From positions 1-64,000 of the forward strand of contig MU853198.1 of assembly GCA_033085395.1 (NCBI GenBank): 64,000 nt of DNA, given 5' to 3'. This stretch comes from Xanthoparmelia taractica (Eukaryota > Ascomycota > Lecanoromycetes > Lecanorales > Parmeliaceae). The notes beneath the pieces were generated by a model. It made no database searches. It was not told where the DNA came from and saw nothing but the letters and a program-made list of their open reading frames with translations. The number at the start of each line of letters is the position of its first letter. The first letter of the stretch is position 1. Position numbers and translations under genes: made by a program. Below, piece after piece: positions 34,602 through 46,526 of this stretch.

Positions 34602-36459
34602 TTTCAGAGGGCGGTATGGTTCACCAGGCTGACTCGTACCAATTTTCTTCTTTGAACTCCAGCTCAGCTACGCACTCACGATACAAAGACGTTGAGGATT
34701 TTTAGAATGTATCAAAACAACATCGCGAAGACGTCAATAGTACTATTATACGCTGGGTGGGGGGAGGGGACGCTGTAGGGCGCTGGGGGGCGGGTGCAAT
34801 TGATCTAAGCATTTTTAGGCCCCGCATGTTCAATATTGCCTTGCGGCGATCGTACCTCAACTAAGGTACTGTAGAGTATGAATTGTGAACCTTGATCCAT
34901 TTTTCGAGGGTCAAGTTTCCAAGGGGCGTCGGTTTGCCAAGGTACCTTAGCCAACCCCAGAAACCTTGCGCACGACCTGCTGGCGCCCATAACCAATAGA
35001 CCAATATGGCGACGCTCGGGCCGATTCTAGAACTACCCACTCTGCGTACACTGTTAGACCCTTGGCAGGGTAGGCTTGATAGGCAACTGGATCTCGTTAC
35101 CATTCCGCCCCGTTGGAGCTTCCCTACAATAAAGACATCTGGTATCGACGGCGTTAATGTTCGGTCCTTGCCAGAACCATTCAGCTTAAGTTTGGCCGAT
35201 ATTCGCGACATGCTGAGGGATAGGAGCAGCCTACCAACCAAACCAGCCTCCTTCAAGCACCGGATGAATAGCAATGGGAGCGAGTGCGCGTAATAAAGGC
35301 GCTGATCGCCTTTCTTCTATGTGGTCTATCCTGGTAATTTCCCAGGGCGAGACCAAGAATGTCAGTTGCTCTTCCTATACTTCTACTTCAATAAAACTTA
35401 CCATTATTTAGCTGGTCCTCGCAACTGTAGATTACGCCCTGGGACTCTTCCTCTCTCGTCCCTCACATTCTCTTTCCAAATTTTCGAATCAGCGGCTCAA
35501 TTTCACCAAGAGGTTCATCACACGTCCACACCAGACCACCGAAGGCCTTCCACCCGCTTCTCTGGTAACCCAGGGACTTTCCAGCTTTCTCTTGGTGGCC
35601 GCCAACATCATCGCAATCACAGGCCTGACAGTTGCGAGGTCATCGCCGTTGCGTTCAGAATCCTCCTTTCCCCGCACCAACCTTTGAGCACAATAAACCC
35701 GAAGATGCTGAGACTCCTTCGAGGTCCCTCTCTGCGCCGTCTTTATGCACTGCGCATTTCGCCGGAATGATGGTTGATCCATAACCGGCAAGCATCGGTG
35801 CTGCTGTAATATTCCGAGGCTTCATGGAATGCTTGGCGGCAAGAGAGGACTAAGCTCTGTATCGGTTTCTGCATGCTAGAGGTGAGCAGAGTTTTCATAT
35901 TAATGAAGGTGAAGGTGTGATGCCGGAATCTTACCCAGAGGTAGATCCAACAGAGGGGATGCGGTTCCGAATGTTTCTGCATTGTCTAGCCTGGAAATTG
36001 GCAGACCTGTAGGTGCCCGCAGACCGGGATCGAAGAGCCTATCAATGCTTTGGTTGAGACCCAGGCCTGCGGATCGGGCATACTGGACTGTCAGAAATTC
36101 CCCAACGGTTGAGGTTTCCATGTAGTAGAATAGCACTTTTCAGGGTTTCACTCGTGTCTCTGGCACTTGTACCGTCTTTGTCTGAAAGGACAAGTTCGTT
36201 GAGATTAATACAGTACACAGTGCGACTCGTAGGGCATTGAGACAGGAATCCGGTAGTGTGTTGAATCATCACCAAGTTTTCATTTCAAAGACCACTGATT
36301 GATAGAGGCAGTTTTTAAAATGGTGAAGTGTGTAGAAGAGGGAAAAGGGAAAGGAGTTGTATGGGTATGTCGGTATCTAAAAGCGGTAAGGTATCATATC
36401 GGAAAGGAGGCTAGGGGAGTATTAGGTAAGCGGAGGAAATGAAATCCGGTTAAAGTACA
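34602..36459. other. Intergenic; unassigned open frames
   Basis: Opposing frames at 34861-35274 (-, 137 aa), 35006-35293 (+) and 35321-35770 (+, 149 aa) have no domains. On the minus strand, frames at 36042-36275 and 35900-36136 and a possible GTAAGATT donor at about 35942 could be exons of an unrecognised gene. Confidence 0.3.
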
Positions 36460-36672
36460 TTACCTGGCAGCTTCCCCACTTTTCCCCCCCAACCTCCGTA
36501 TCGTAACCTCAGCATTCGGCCCTTGAACAGCACCGCTAAGCAGATAACCATCTGTATCATTCAACCTTCGCACTTCGCGCAATACAAGGCCCATAACATA
36601 CAAAACGGACCAACCACTTTCGCAAGCGTCCATGAGAATGGGGAGAATAGGTGATGGAGATGTCCATGCCGC
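36460..36672 (-). CDS. Possible orphan coding exon
   Basis: A minus-strand frame beginning after a TAG acceptor at 36673-36675 has ordinary protein character: MDACESGWSVLYVMGLVLRE, then VRRLNDTDGYLLSGAVQG and AEVTIRRLGGK. It runs 70 residues and ends at TAA 36460, or is spliced at an overlapping GTAATG. Other exons were not established. No family recognised. Confidence 0.25.
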   Translation of the reverse strand, partial: AAWTSPSPILPILMDACESGWSVLYVMGLVLREVRRLNDTDGYLLSGAVQGPNAEVTIRRLGGKSGEAAR

Positions 36673-36846
36673 CTATGTCGAATTTCGCGCAAAGGAATCT
36701 GACAAGGTATGTTTCTTTCTTTCTTTCTATACTCTCATACTGTTACCACACACCTTTTTACCATCAATTACATACATACACATACTCCATTCCATGTTAT
36801 CTATCATCAATACGCCCCCCCCCTCTAAACACCCCGGCAATAAATC

Positions 36847-36882
36847 ATAATAATAATAACAATAACAATAACAATAACAATA
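36847..36882. repeat. ATAACA/AATAAC simple repeat
   Basis: Run of AATAACAATAACA-type units, followed by an A run at 36890-36898. It lies just upstream of the DUF3237 gene. Confidence 0.8.
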
Positions 36883-37009
36883 CTTATCCAAAAAAAAACC
36901 CGATACATAGTGTCTCTCCGCACAATGCATCTACTGTCAATCCGTTCGCGCAAAAAATACCTCCCGTCAGCGTCAACACTTGCTCGAGTGTCCCAATTAC
37001 CTCAGTGCC

Positions 37010-37735
37010 ATGAAAGAGCATAACCCCGACAATCCCATCCTTCATGAATCCATCAATGGCACTCCTACAGTCACTCCCCAGGCCAAACCCAAGAAGCGCG
37101 ATCACGACACCATGATCGGCTTCCAAGGCGACTCCTCGGCCTCCCGCTCCTTTCCTATCCCCAAACCCGTCCTCGAGCGCGACTTTCAGATGAGCGTGCA
37201 ATTGAATCCGAAGATCAGTGTCGGACCTGGCATTTGGGGACAGCGAAATTGGGTGGGATACGTCTCGGGCCACTGGAATGGCCGTTGGGGGAAAGGCACT
37301 GTGGTGGTAAGCCTGGTCTTTGTGCTCCTTCCACAGAATGATGCTGACGGCTTCCTTGCAGCCCGGTGGACAAGACAAACAACTCGTCGCACCCGATCTC
37401 TCCACCCACCTCGACTCGAGCTACCTCCTTCAAACACACGACCACCCTCCTGCATACATCTCGGTCAGGAATGAAGGATGGCGCGTCGGCCCCAGGGATA
37501 CGTTGGAGAAATTGGATGATCCGACACAGGCAGATGAAGTCGACCCCAAGACCTACTCTTTCAGACTCTACATCCACATGGAGACTGGCGACTCGAGGTA
37601 CCTGCACTTGAACACGGGCATGTGGATTGGCAGTGGCATCCGCCGCGGCACTGAAGGTCTGCACCACGAAATGTTGCTGTGTTGATTGAGCTGACATCGA
37701 CTCCAGTCATCTATGATGCTTACCGCGTCATTTGA
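37010..37735 (+). CDS. DUF3237-domain protein
   Basis: The model is join(37010..37306,37362..37656,37707..37735), 206 aa; both introns close in phase. The N-terminal half (LERDFQMSVQLNPKISVGPG) and WNGRWGKGTVVPGGQDKQLV, then TYSFRLYIHMETGDSRYLHL and NTGMWIGSGIRRGTE, match the DUF3237 beta-barrel family as seen in ascomycetes. The short last exon (VIYDAYRVI) restores the conserved end. Without it the second exon would read into LHHEMLLC. Start chosen at ATG 37010; an upstream exon (donor GTATGT at 36706) is possible. The family is of unknown function, and single-domain proteins like this are probably cytosolic. Confidence 0.85.
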
Positions 37736-38493
37736 GCCTCTACCTTAGACAATCACTACAACTTCACCTCCCTTGTCCACTACCCCAGGTTTTAACATCG
37801 GCGTCAACTCCCCCAACCCAAGGCTTTCCTTTCAGCAGGTGCATGCAATGGCGTCACTTCCCCTCGTCTCACACACCCATGCTTCTGCTCTAATCACGCT
37901 GCTCGCTCTCTCTTGGATGAGCATCATCTCATCTTTTATCCAGCTCCCACTCTCTCGCAGGGAAAGCAGGAGAACATACTTTTCAGGAGCCGAGCTGGAA
38001 TCAGCGCTAGAAATAGCTATCCTCCCCTATTGCAAGAGCTGAACGAAGCAGTAAAAAGAACAGGCGCTTTTGTGCTTGCGAAAAAAGATGTACAATACCT
38101 GCTTCCACAGCTCCAAATATTTCCGCCATTGACCTTGTGTCAGTCCGCTGCTCACTGTGAACTCAATCCTCGCTACCGCTCTTCCTTCTCCTCTGCGCCA
38201 CCCGCGAGCGAAGGCCATTACTCGCTACTTGAGAGCTCTCCATCGCCTCAATCCCACCCTCCTGTAGTCTACCTACACCTTCCCCACACCTCTCCCTCGC
38301 ACTTCCTCAGCATCAGAACACATTATCATCATCATCATCAGCCGTAAGTAAACTCAAGAGCGAGCGGGGAGCGGGTTCTCGTTAACCTTTCCTTGACCCA
38401 CCTTCTCCATCGCCCGTCCGTCTCTTGTACTCTACGCTTTCCTCCCGCATCTCTCTGCCCTCGCATCTCTCTCCCTCGCTCGCACATCCTCTA

Positions 38494-38615
38494 GCATCAC
38501 CATCACCATCATCACCATCATCATCACCACCACCACCACCACCATCATCATCACCATCATCATCATCACCACCACCACCACCACCATCATCCCCCTCATC
38601 ATCATCATCACTCAT
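38494..38615. repeat. (CAT/CAC)n trinucleotide repeat
   Basis: About 120 bp of mixed CAT and CAC triplets, with one CCC interruption near the right end. The minus strand encodes a poly-Asp/Gly artefact. Confidence 0.9.
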
Positions 38616-38744
38616 ACCCCAAATCACAGCGCCATTATCGAACTTGGTTTGGTTCCCATCGCGAGAACCGGGAGGGAGGCGATTGGATTTGTATGTGGGT
38701 ATGTAGGTAGGTAGCTGATATACCTTGCCCATCACCATCCCATC

Positions 38745-38797
38745 CCAATTCAATTCCATTCCATTCCATTCCATTCCATTCCATTCCATTCCATTCA
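38745..38797. repeat. (TTCCA)n pentanucleotide repeat
   Basis: Roughly nine TTCCA units flanked by TTCAA variants. The opposite-strand frame (repeated N-G-M-E-W) is a repeat artefact. Confidence 0.9.
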
Positions 38798-39315
38798 ATG
38801 TATTTAGGGATGTGATTGATTAAGGTATGCTATTCTTGCCCATTTCCTAGCTGGGGTAGAATGTTATGCGGAGGAGTAAGGAGTCAGGTAAGTTTGTATA
38901 ATGATGTATTTGGGTTATATTGAGTACTAGAAGTACTTGTCTTCACGACTTTGGTTTGGTTTATTTATTTTATTTTGGTTTGCTTTGCGTTACTTTACTT
39001 GACTTTGCCCAAGGTAATCGCGCATCACAGCATAGTAGCTTCATCCGACGAACATATTCCATTAAATCGGGGTTTCTATCCTGTTCGCCATGTACTCTAT
39101 TATACAGAATGTATTCTATAAACCCCCCTCTCCCCCCCCAAGAACCCGCCCACCCGCCTCCTTTTCCCCCAGCGTTCCTCCCGGATCTTCTCCTTCCACA
39201 ACCTTCCCAGCCATTACCCCTTCCCTCTTTCCCACCCTCGAAAATACGACACCGAATTCCCTTCCCAAAATTACCCTTTCTCCTCCTTCCCCCTTTCTCT
39301 CTTCCCCTCTCTAAA

Positions 39316-42201
39316 TCACAACACCACACCCCCAACAACGACCAAGCCAATCGTCAAACCCACCACCTTCTCCCAAAGCAAACCCCCACCCACCCTTTCC
39401 CCTCCTCCCGTAAACGCAGCACCTGCGACCCCACCCGTTGAAGTCGCAACAGATGCGCCATCACCAGCAACGCCAACACCAGCGACGGGCGTTTTCCCAT
39501 CTTCCGGTATATTCAAAGCCCCGGGACCAGCGGCCGGATTCGTCGTCGTTGTCTTAGCGGTTGGGTTCGCGGGTTTGGAGATTTGGTCTGCGGCGGATGC
39601 TGCTGATCCAAGCGCGAGCAATGATCCCGGCACCACGATGCCGGATGCGCCGGGCGTGAGTGTTTGGCCGCCGATTACGTATGCGCCGGCGGCGTTGGCG
39701 GTGAAGGTTTGGCCGCCGATTGTTAATAAGGGAGGAGAAGGCGTAGGGGCGGGTAAGAGGGGTATGGTACTGCTTCCGATGACTGCGCGTGTGGCGCCGG
39801 GTGCGAGACTGATGGGCGTGCCGGAAACGGTTATCGCTGGGGATCCGGGGATGAGCGTTTGGCCGTTGATGATATAATAGGATGCACTGTTGGCGGTGTA
39901 GGTCTGAGAGCCGAGTGTCAGTGGAGGAGGAAGGTTCGTGAAGGCGGGCTCAAGTCCAATCGTGCTACTGCCGACGACGACCTCGCTGCCGCTTGGAGCA
40001 AGACTGATGCGCGTCCCTGAGATTGTGACCGCTGGGCCTCCTGCCGTAAGTGTCTGCCCGTCTACCACGTATTGTGATGCGCTATTCGCCGTCACAATCT
40101 CAGATCCTACAGTGAATGCACGCGCCCTGGGGGAGCTTAGAGCGATCGTGCTGCCAGCGATCACAATGGCGCGTCCAGAGGGCGCAAGGGAGACTTTGGT
40201 ACCTTGCACGTTGATCGCCGGAGCCCCAGGCGTAAGCGTTTGACTCCCTACCACATATTGAGAAGCGGCGTTCTGGGTGACTTGCTCCGAGCCAACGGCG
40301 ATTGGTACGGTTCCAGCGAGAACGCGCCCGTCAGGCTCCTTGGCTGATGGGATGGACGTGACACCGTTGATTACTACTGCTGAGGCCGAGGGCGCGATGG
40401 AGACACTGTAGCTCAGTGTTGTTGTGGGCCCTGGACTTGGTTCTACATGCTCGCTCTCCGGGTGGGGAATGGGGTTGATGCCAATAGCGCTAGCTATGAT
40501 GGGAGCGAGACCTGGGAACTTTGAAGGAGGCGTGGCTGGATTGTTTGGCGGAATCTTTGCCTCGTGATTGTTTTCTGGAGAATCCACTAAGGAAACTCCC
40601 AGTGGATCTCTTGGTGTAGACGTTGACTGAACAGCAGCGTTAGGTGGCGATACGCTGACAGGGTAAGGTAGAAGGTTTAGAGGAAATTTTGGTGCATTCT
40701 CTGGAGACGCTTCTGGAGGACTATCTGGTGTTGATGTTGGGGCTGGCAGAGGCTGGTTTGGGGCCTGTGGAGGCAGGGGCCTTTCGGATTTAGTGGGCGA
40801 TGTGGCTTTAAACAGAGCAGTCAATAGCTGTGGTTGCCTTGCGGAAGATGACACAAATTGAACATACTGTCTTGAGCCTGAGCTTCAGATGTGACTGCTG
40901 GCGTTGTCGCAGAAACTATGGCACCTGGTGCTGCTGGAGTGGGGCACGCTCCAGGATGGAAGCACCCTTTCCCAACGATGGTGACAGTCGATGAGACGGT
41001 TAAGTCTGAAACTCCGAGTTGCTTAACAAACGCGGGATGAACCACCGGTGGCTGAATCCCGTCAGTGTTAAAATCGATCGAAGGTCCTCCTGGCAAGCAA
41101 GAGACAATGCCAGGAAACTTTGAGATGTAGTCGGGATGCTGTGCTATCCACTCAATGAGAGTTTGAGGGACGTAGCCGAAGTCTTCATTGACGACTTGGG
41201 TCGAAAATGGTTCGCCAGAAGGAGCGTAGACAAAAGGCTTTGAGAACGAAATATTGACCATGTCAAACTTGGCTGAGATAATTGCAGAATCCATTTTTGG
41301 GCCAGTGGAGAAGTATGATTCTGCGTTGGAGTTGACACCAGTGATTTGAAGCGCTCCTTGAGGGTTTGCACTATGTGTGTGATTGCCTACCTGGGCAGTA
41401 GTGGGATTTGTCTCTGCGTATGCCGTGACTGGAGAGCTTGCGCGATATGTCGATGTCGTAGCACACATCAGACGACCGTTTTTGTCAGAGACAGCCGGGA
41501 CGTTAATGACATTAACGCTCGGGAATACATAGACTTCGGTTGGTGCGGCACTTCGCGTGGCGTCAAATGTGTTCACAAGGTTGCAAGTAGGGGCTTACGC
41601 ACATGGTCGATCCAAAGAGTGTAGCAGATGGCGCACTGAGAGGAATTCGAGTCAAAGAGGGCCCAGGTGCTTTGTTATATGCATTGGGAAATCTCGGGCC
41701 CTCAGGAGATACCACACTATAAGTGTGATTGAGTGTCCCTATAATTGTAGAAACATTGGTGGTGACTGTGGTATCTATGTACTGAGTGGCGAATGTGATA
41801 AGGGTTGTTTGAGTCGAGGTATGGGTATGGTAGTCTGTGATCGTATGGTAAGCAATAAGTTGTCGACAGTATCTTGCATGATTACCCACCAATCCAGTAC
41901 CTTGCGTCTATGGTGTCTTGAACGACGAAACAGCACGAGCTCGATGATGTGTTATGAGAATGAGGAGTGTTTGGAGGTGTCTGTAAGCTGATCGAAGCAA
42001 TTTCAAGTCCAGAGAAGGCATCTGATGGAACCAAGGCGCTTTGATTGTCTCCGACGGGTGACGCTGTAACTCTGCTCAGCCTTGCCAGCGTTCTTAGCTA
42101 TACTGGAACAATTTACCTCGTAAAGACAAAACATTAGCATCAGCTATGCCTACCGTGGCATAGTAGATAAGGAACAGCCTGATAGTCAGCATATTCAGCA
42201 T
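39316..42201 (-). CDS. Secreted repeat-bearing cell-wall protein, probable GPI anchor (865 aa)
   Basis: The model is complement(join(39316..40742,40868..41550,41603..41834,41890..42097,42154..42201)), and all four introns close in phase. A signal peptide (MLNMLTIRLFLIYYATLRTL) leads into a Cys-containing N-terminal domain (SCCFVVQDTIDARYWIDYHT, later FHPGACPTP). A Pro/Ser-rich linker and four tandem repeats of about 60 residues follow. The repeat core is Q.(F/Y/V)TANSAS.Y(V/I)..GQTLTPG.PAI.V.GT.(I/V)SLAPS with a closing (I/V)GSSTI.L; the fourth copy is the most diverged. A Gly/Ala-rich spacer and a hydrophobic end (VVGLTIGLVVVGGVVL) look like a GPI-attachment signal. The repeat pattern is common in ascomycete wall and adhesin-like proteins. 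The 125-nt last intron (GTATGT..GCCAG) was chosen because no other pair closes the frame. Confidence 0.8.
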
Positions 42202-42866
42202 AATGATCGGTCAATGGCCGTCTGGGGGTGCTTTCTTGCTTCATGAAACTGAGAATCGGGCCCGCATAATGTAATGTAGCTGCACTGAGGCTGAACTTAA
42301 TCAGCCCAGGGACGCGCAATCGATTTCTATCAGCCTACATCCGTGCACGCAGCCCGAGGCCGAATTCAATAGCCGGAAAGAGAAGGATGGAATCAGCCGC
42401 ACATTGGACCATGGTCGCCTGATATTATCGAGAAGTCATTGGTTGACAAAGTGGGTCCCACTTGGGTCCAAGGCTTTTTTCTTCCTGAATGGCCATTCTA
42501 GATGGTCTTGGGAGACGAAGTAGTACGGTGCAGGATTTATCGAAACTGGGTCTGGACCAAAAGGCTGCATGCATATGACGTAGATGGTTTTGCAGCAAGA
42601 GTATATGAGGATACGTAGCCTTATCCGCTGAACAAGACCCACAGGCTGAATTAGGAGGAGATACAGTCAGCTTATTTTCTCCTAAATCTTCAGAAAGGTT
42701 TGATCTAGGTTTCGAAGCAACTGCACAAAATGTGGCGTCGTTAAATATTCGTTCAGAGACACACCTCGAGCTGTATCAGGTCTCTGTTCTTCTCGTCCTA
42801 CGTGACATCTAGCTTGAACAATCTGAAAATAGCAGATGATGCCGGCATTCTGACCTGGTTACACGG
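42202..42866. other. Divergent intergenic region
   Basis: Lies between the wall-protein gene (minus) and the pepsin-like gene (plus), so it probably carries both promoters. A signal-peptide exon for the pepsin-like gene may be hidden here but was not found. Confidence 0.4.
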
Positions 42867-44468
42867 ATGGCTCCCTCCTCTCCGGCACCGATAGTCATAC
42901 CTCCTAGTCAAGATTTCGACGGCAACGATGGTCCTTGGTCTTCTTTTTACCTAGAGATTGGAACTCCTCCTCAAGACGTCAAGGTTATGATTTCCACAGC
43001 TGGCTACCAAACCTGGGTCGTCCTCCCACAAGGTTGCACTGCCTCTGACCCTCCAGATTGCGCAACGTCCCGCGGTGGACAATTTCAGCCAAGCCAGTCC
43101 AGTACATGGACGTACAACAACGCAAGTGTCAACGGGACCTTCACGCTTGGTCTTGAGACTGGCCTTGACTACTCCGGCAATGGAGATTATGGCTACGATA
43201 CCATAGTACTGGGTTACCAAGGAAGCAATGGACCCTCTCTCCAACAGCAAACCATAGCAGGTATCGCAACCAAAGAATTCTTCCTTGGCATCTTCGGCCT
43301 CAATCCTCGGTCGACCAACTTCTCCACGTTGGACAATCCGGTACCTAGCTACATGGCGACCTTGAAAGACAGATCCATGATTCCCTCTTTGTCCTGGGCT
43401 TATACAGCAGGCAATCAGTATCGCCCTGGCACAGCTCTAGCCAGCCTCACATTGGGTGGTTTCGACTCGTCACGATTCTTGATGAATAATGTAACGTTTG
43501 CTTTCAATCAAGTGGATAATCGTGATCTCACTGTCGAAATTGACAAAATTATTATGACTACCGGTAACACCAGTGTCAACTTGCTGAATAATAGCATAGC
43601 GGCCTATGTTGATTCCACGGTACCCTACTTCTACCTACCGTTGAATGTATGTCAGCAATTCGAGGATTCATTTGGTATACTATGGGACAACGATGTTCAG
43701 GCTTACCTAGTCAACGATACTTTGCACAACTCTCTAGGAGCGCAGAATGCCACTGTGACCTTCACCATCGGCAACGCGACACAATCAGTCGATATAGCAA
43801 TGCCATACGCGGCCTTTGATTTGATCGCAGAGTACCCTTTGGTCACCAACACAACGCGATACTTTCCCCTTGTGCGGGCCAAGAATGAAAGCCAATACAC
43901 CCTTGGCAGAGCATTTCTTCAAGAAGCGTAAGCATACTTTTCGCTTCTTCGGCTTGGCAGGCTTGAACTGCTGACGTTTCTAAGATACCTTATTGCCGAC
44001 TACGAGCGCCGCAACTTTTCGATTTCTCAGTGCAGCTGGGATTACGGAGGGCGAGAAAATATCGTCGCCATCGAGCCACCGGCCAACTCAGCATGGGATA
44101 CCAATACTATGGACTTGAATTCAGGGCGAATTGCTGCAATCGTCATCGGCAGCACTGCCAGCCTTCTCTTCGTTTACGTCTTTGCTTTGGTGTGCAGAGG
44201 GAAGCTTAACATGCATTCCAGGATAAGGAAAGATGTAAAGCCTGTGTCGAGCGTAAAAGACACATCACTTCTCCGTATCGCCGAGACAGTGAATGCGAAC
44301 ATGCAAAAAGCTATTAGCAGGAGCAATTGGACACAAGAAATCGACGGTCACATGTATCCAGGTGAAGAGCTTGAAGCAACTAGGAACCCACGGGAGATGG
44401 ACAGTAACGAGCCAGTCGGACATGAGTTAGCAGATCGGAGTTCGCATATCAGCGAGCTGCCATGCTAG
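42867..44468 (+). CDS. Membrane-anchored pepsin-like (A1) protein lacking the first catalytic Asp
   Basis: The model is join(42867..43927,43985..44468), 514 aa, intron phase closed. The A1 fold is clear: WSSFYLEIGTPPQDVKVMIS, FLGIFGLNP, IPSLSWAYTAG, ASLTLGGFDSSRF and YTLGRAFLQEAYLIADYERR. The first active-site motif, normally D-T/S-G, reads I-S-T-A-G-Y-Q-T-W, so Ser replaces Asp. The second (AYVDSTVPYFYLP) keeps its Asp. It is therefore probably non-proteolytic. After the barrel come a transmembrane helix (AAIVIGSTASLLFVYVFALV) and a tail with EIDGHMYPGEELEATRN and VGHELADRSSHISELP. The predicted N terminus has no signal peptide. A first exon is probably missing; a TAG acceptor at 42896-42898 would allow it. 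Confidence 0.8.
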
Positions 44469-45387
44469 GTAATTGTCACTGGTAGTACTTCGCATAATGC
44501 ATACAGGACATATTGTCTTCCAGTGTAGGCTTTAATGTAAAAGAGTAACCGGCTCGCTTGCTACTTTTCCAGGGTACCTTGGACGGCTGATAGGCAGTGT
44601 TCTGGGCTTGTCAGAAAAATCGGTAACCTAAATGCTGCCTGGAGAAGTACCATATTTGCTCTTTAGCATCTTGGCCAACTATATTGGGGGCTGCGAGATC
44701 GGCTCCAACGAAAATGTGGTCCGAAATAGTTCGATGCGAAGGCGCTCAACGACACGTAGGAGAATTGGAAGAACAAGGCTGGAGGCTTCACGATGCTCGG
44801 CATTCCATGTCCAGCGGAATGAGATCTCCAGCATACGTGTCAACAGACTATTGGGGCGTTGATTGAGGTGCAGGGTTGGAAGCAGTATGCCAAGGTTGTC
44901 TCAATGCGGAACTCGCTAGACTGAAACTGGTATAGTGCTATCTAGCTATAAATAGCGTCTGGATCTGTCAACTAAAAGTACCGAACACAACATCTTCCCT
45001 CCAACGAAATCTTGAGATCTCCGTCGACTCTTCAGACTCTTGAAGGCCATGGCCAATGCCATGTCACAAGTAACCCAGCGCAGGCAGATCGATGCAAAGA
45101 ACACGAGCACTAGCAGTCTCACAGGGGATACGCTCCTTCCCGGGGCTGAAGGCGCAGTGCATGCACCATGTTTGAGCATCTGCAGTCAGCGTCGAATGCT
45201 ACAATCCATCAAAGGCGCCTGCTACATTGTGCCACAAGGCGCAGTGGACAGTCGTCATGCGGTTCACTCATCCTCGGCGAACAATGCCTTCTAAACATCC
45301 CGCACCATTCTTCATACATAGTGTGCGAGTTACCATAGCAGAAGACGTCCATGCCTGACCTCTAGCTATTTCTATTTTGTCGACAAT
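44469..45387. other. Intergenic; no gene recognised
   Basis: Short overlapping frames only (for example 44632-44862 and 45040-45294 on the plus strand), none with recognisable features. Confidence 0.4.
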
Positions 45388-46526
45388 ATGCCAAAGCCGC
45401 CTGTCTGTCCTGATGGAAGGCATTTCCATACCTGTTTGAATCTGACAGATGTCTTTGTAGGGTGTTGTAACATCCCAGAATACAGCGATGGCATGGATGG
45501 CCGTCCCAATACAGACCCGGAGCCAACGAATATCACTCTTTTCTATAACGAGAATCTAGCCCAGAAATGGCAAGCATGCCCTAATGCAACCACTCTGCCG
45601 TTCAAGGTCCGTTGCAAGAGCGACCCTTGCTCTAAAGGCTGTCCAAAAGAAGAGTCCAACCAGACCTTTATCGTCATTGGCCCAATTGTCATTTCAAGCT
45701 TAGTGCCGGTCAGCGAGCCTTCACGTCCAAGCACGGCGTTCCCTTTGTCTCCTTCGTCCACCAGTGCAAGCTTCCATACTCCGACCTCGGTCCTGAGCAA
45801 CACACCAGCGGTAGACGTAACTGGCCAGTCAGCACTTCGCACCGAGATAGCTGCTCCGAGAATCGCCTATGCACCTGCTCCAAAGTCAAATCGCACCGCA
45901 ATTGCAGGAGGCGTGACTGGAGGCATTGTAGGTCTAGCTCTCCTTGTTGGACTTCTCGCCATCGGCTGTCGCCGCCGACATATAAGACCACAACATGACA
46001 TGGACGAAGGGGGATCTCTAGCATCACGCTCAGTGCTACCTGATTCCACTCAACTCGACCACGCCGAGCTAGAGGTGATGAAACAAGGAGCATCCTCAAG
46101 TCAGTCGCACCAATTGTCCTTACGACCATGCAGACAGCTAATAGCGTTTTTCTAGCATCTTCACCTCTGCGTCCACCTTCTCCCCCACTTTCACCTTTAC
46201 CTTCACCTCTACCGCCACCGCCAGCCTACACGGCGTATAGACCGCAAGGCAACGAGCTAGACAGATCGCCTGATCATTTCCACCGATCCTCTAACTCCCC
46301 ACACGTGTCTTCCGACCTTGCATCTCCAGAGTTGCCGCCTTCCCCCCCACCGCTAGAAGATCGAATCTCCCAACGCTCGACGGATAGCTACTCGGACGGG
46401 CAGAGCGTGTCGCCAATATCATCACACTACCAGCATCAACCATTCGACACTTCAAGAAGCTTAGAGTCGAGTGCGTACACAGAAGTCTCAAGAGAGCCAT
46501 TTCACATTCATGGTATGCGATCATGA
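45388..46526 (+). CDS. Cys-rich single-pass membrane protein with Pro-rich tail
   Basis: The model is join(45388..46099,46156..46526), 360 aa. The 56-nt intron (GTCAGT donor, GCTAATA branch, TCTAG acceptor) closes in phase. The N terminus is Cys-rich (CPDGRHFHTCLNLTDVFVGCC, then CKSDPCSKGCP), the pattern seen in fungal surface proteins where it precedes a Ser/Thr linker. A transmembrane helix (TGGIVGLALLVGLLAIGC) and RRRHIR follow. The cytoplasmic part has a striking proline run (SPPLSPLPSPLPPPPAYTAY) and a Ser-rich end. No signal peptide is visible; topology could be type III or a first exon is missing. It resembles Mid2/Wsc-style sensors in layout only; function unknown. Confidence 0.7.

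Larger units (their letters stand above)
37736..39315. other. Intergenic with simple repeats
   Basis: Gene-free region between the DUF3237 gene and the convergent wall-protein gene. It has trinucleotide and pentanucleotide repeats (listed separately), GGTA/TATTT repeats near 38700-39000, and a strongly C/T-rich tract at 39115-39315. Open frames through it are low-complexity artefacts. Confidence 0.5.

Noticed and set aside
37186..37697. Minus-strand frames opposite the DUF3237 gene
   Set aside because: Shadow frames; the plus strand has a recognisable domain and introns that close in phase.
38494..38797. CRISPR-like or satellite array
   Set aside because: Unit lengths of 3 and 5 bp without spacers are ordinary microsatellites, and the genome is fungal.
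38382..38798. Open frame rich in Asp/Gly with repeated N-G-M-E-W (minus)
   Set aside because: It is the translation of CAT/CAC and TTCCA simple repeats; there is no protein-like sequence outside them.
40821..40854. Two separate minus-strand genes meeting near 40.84 kb
   Set aside because: A GTATGT donor at 40867 and a GCCAG acceptor at 40743 join the frames in the right phase, and only the upstream part has a signal peptide and only the downstream part a GPI-like end, so one gene is more likely.
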